A stretch of DNA of 5,433 nucleotides from an uncultured Eubacteriales bacterium (lineage in GTDB: Bacteria; Bacillota; Clostridia; Oscillospirales; Oscillospiraceae): the NCBI GenBank assembly GCA_900553805.1, contig USEU01000084.1, positions 1 to 5,433 of the forward strand, in the 5' to 3' direction. Positions 5,379 through 5,433 of the stretch are shown piece after piece. A program made the translations under genes and the position numbers. A model generated the notes under the pieces. The model was not told the origin of the DNA, did not search any database, and saw only the letters and a list, made by a program, of their open reading frames with translations. How positions within the stretch are numbered: position 1 is the first letter of the stretch; every line of letters starts with the position of its first letter.

Positions 5379-5433
5379 GGAAGCTCTGATTAAATCGGCA
5401 AGAGCTGGCAGCGAGGGATTTTGTTCCCAGGCA
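5379..5433. other. Non-coding tail after the SDR gene, possible edge of a repeat element
   Basis: Immediately after the stop codon comes GGAAGCTCTGATTAAATC, then AGAGCT (5401-5406), which is inverted to AGCTCT at 5382-5387 with a 13-base loop. A second small inversion, GGGA/TCCC (5415-5418 and 5425-5428), follows. There is no T-run, so no intrinsic terminator is visible. The start of the stretch has the look of a mobile-element end, but the window stops too soon to show a partner repeat. Confidence 0.3.

Overview
The window looks like chromosomal DNA from a GC-rich, gut-type Clostridia bacterium (Oscillospiraceae/Ruminococcaceae-like). This is inferred from strong AAGGAG-type ribosome binding sites, sigma-A promoters standing out as AT-rich islands in GC-rich DNA, strongly GC-biased third codon positions, and the type of proteins encoded. 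The species cannot be named from this sequence alone. Nearly all of it is accounted for by four intact genes, and no transposase, phage gene, CRISPR array, tRNA or rRNA is visible.

Layout from left to right. Positions 1-121 are non-coding and hold three successive inverted repeats just past the end of the first gene; the one nearest that gene is the likely terminator. Positions 122-2134 (minus) encode a GH13 1,4-alpha-glucan branching enzyme of the eukaryote-like GBE1 type. Positions 2176-3486 (minus) encode a GT4-family glycosyltransferase. Positions 3615-4178 (minus) encode a small HD-domain phosphohydrolase of the HD_3/YfbR-HDDC2 type. Positions 4179-4361 are a divergent promoter region. 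Positions 4365-5378 (plus) encode an atypical/extended SDR NAD(P)-dependent epimerase/dehydratase-like protein. Positions 5379-5433 are a short non-coding tail, possibly the edge of a repeat element.

The glycosyltransferase and branching enzyme are 41 bases apart on one strand, with no convincing promoter between them, and very probably form a two-gene operon. It starts from a promoter at 3558-3586 whose predicted transcript begins in a hairpin-forming leader. The pairing suggests an alpha-glucan or glycoconjugate job, but the glycosyltransferase's donor and acceptor cannot be read from sequence, and no glgA, glgC or glgP lies in the window. The HD phosphohydrolase and the SDR gene are transcribed away from each other from back-to-back promoters. 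All three promoters found share one architecture: a TTGAC-type -35, a 17-base spacer and a TGn extended -10.

I see no clear new defence or mobile system. The points most worth a second look are the GT4/eukaryote-type branching enzyme operon, a Trp where human GBE1 has Arg262, an Asp in place of the first Glu of the GT4 EX7E motif, the shared promoter design, the 5'-terminal leader hairpin, and the small inverted repeat flanked by CAATAG at the left edge.
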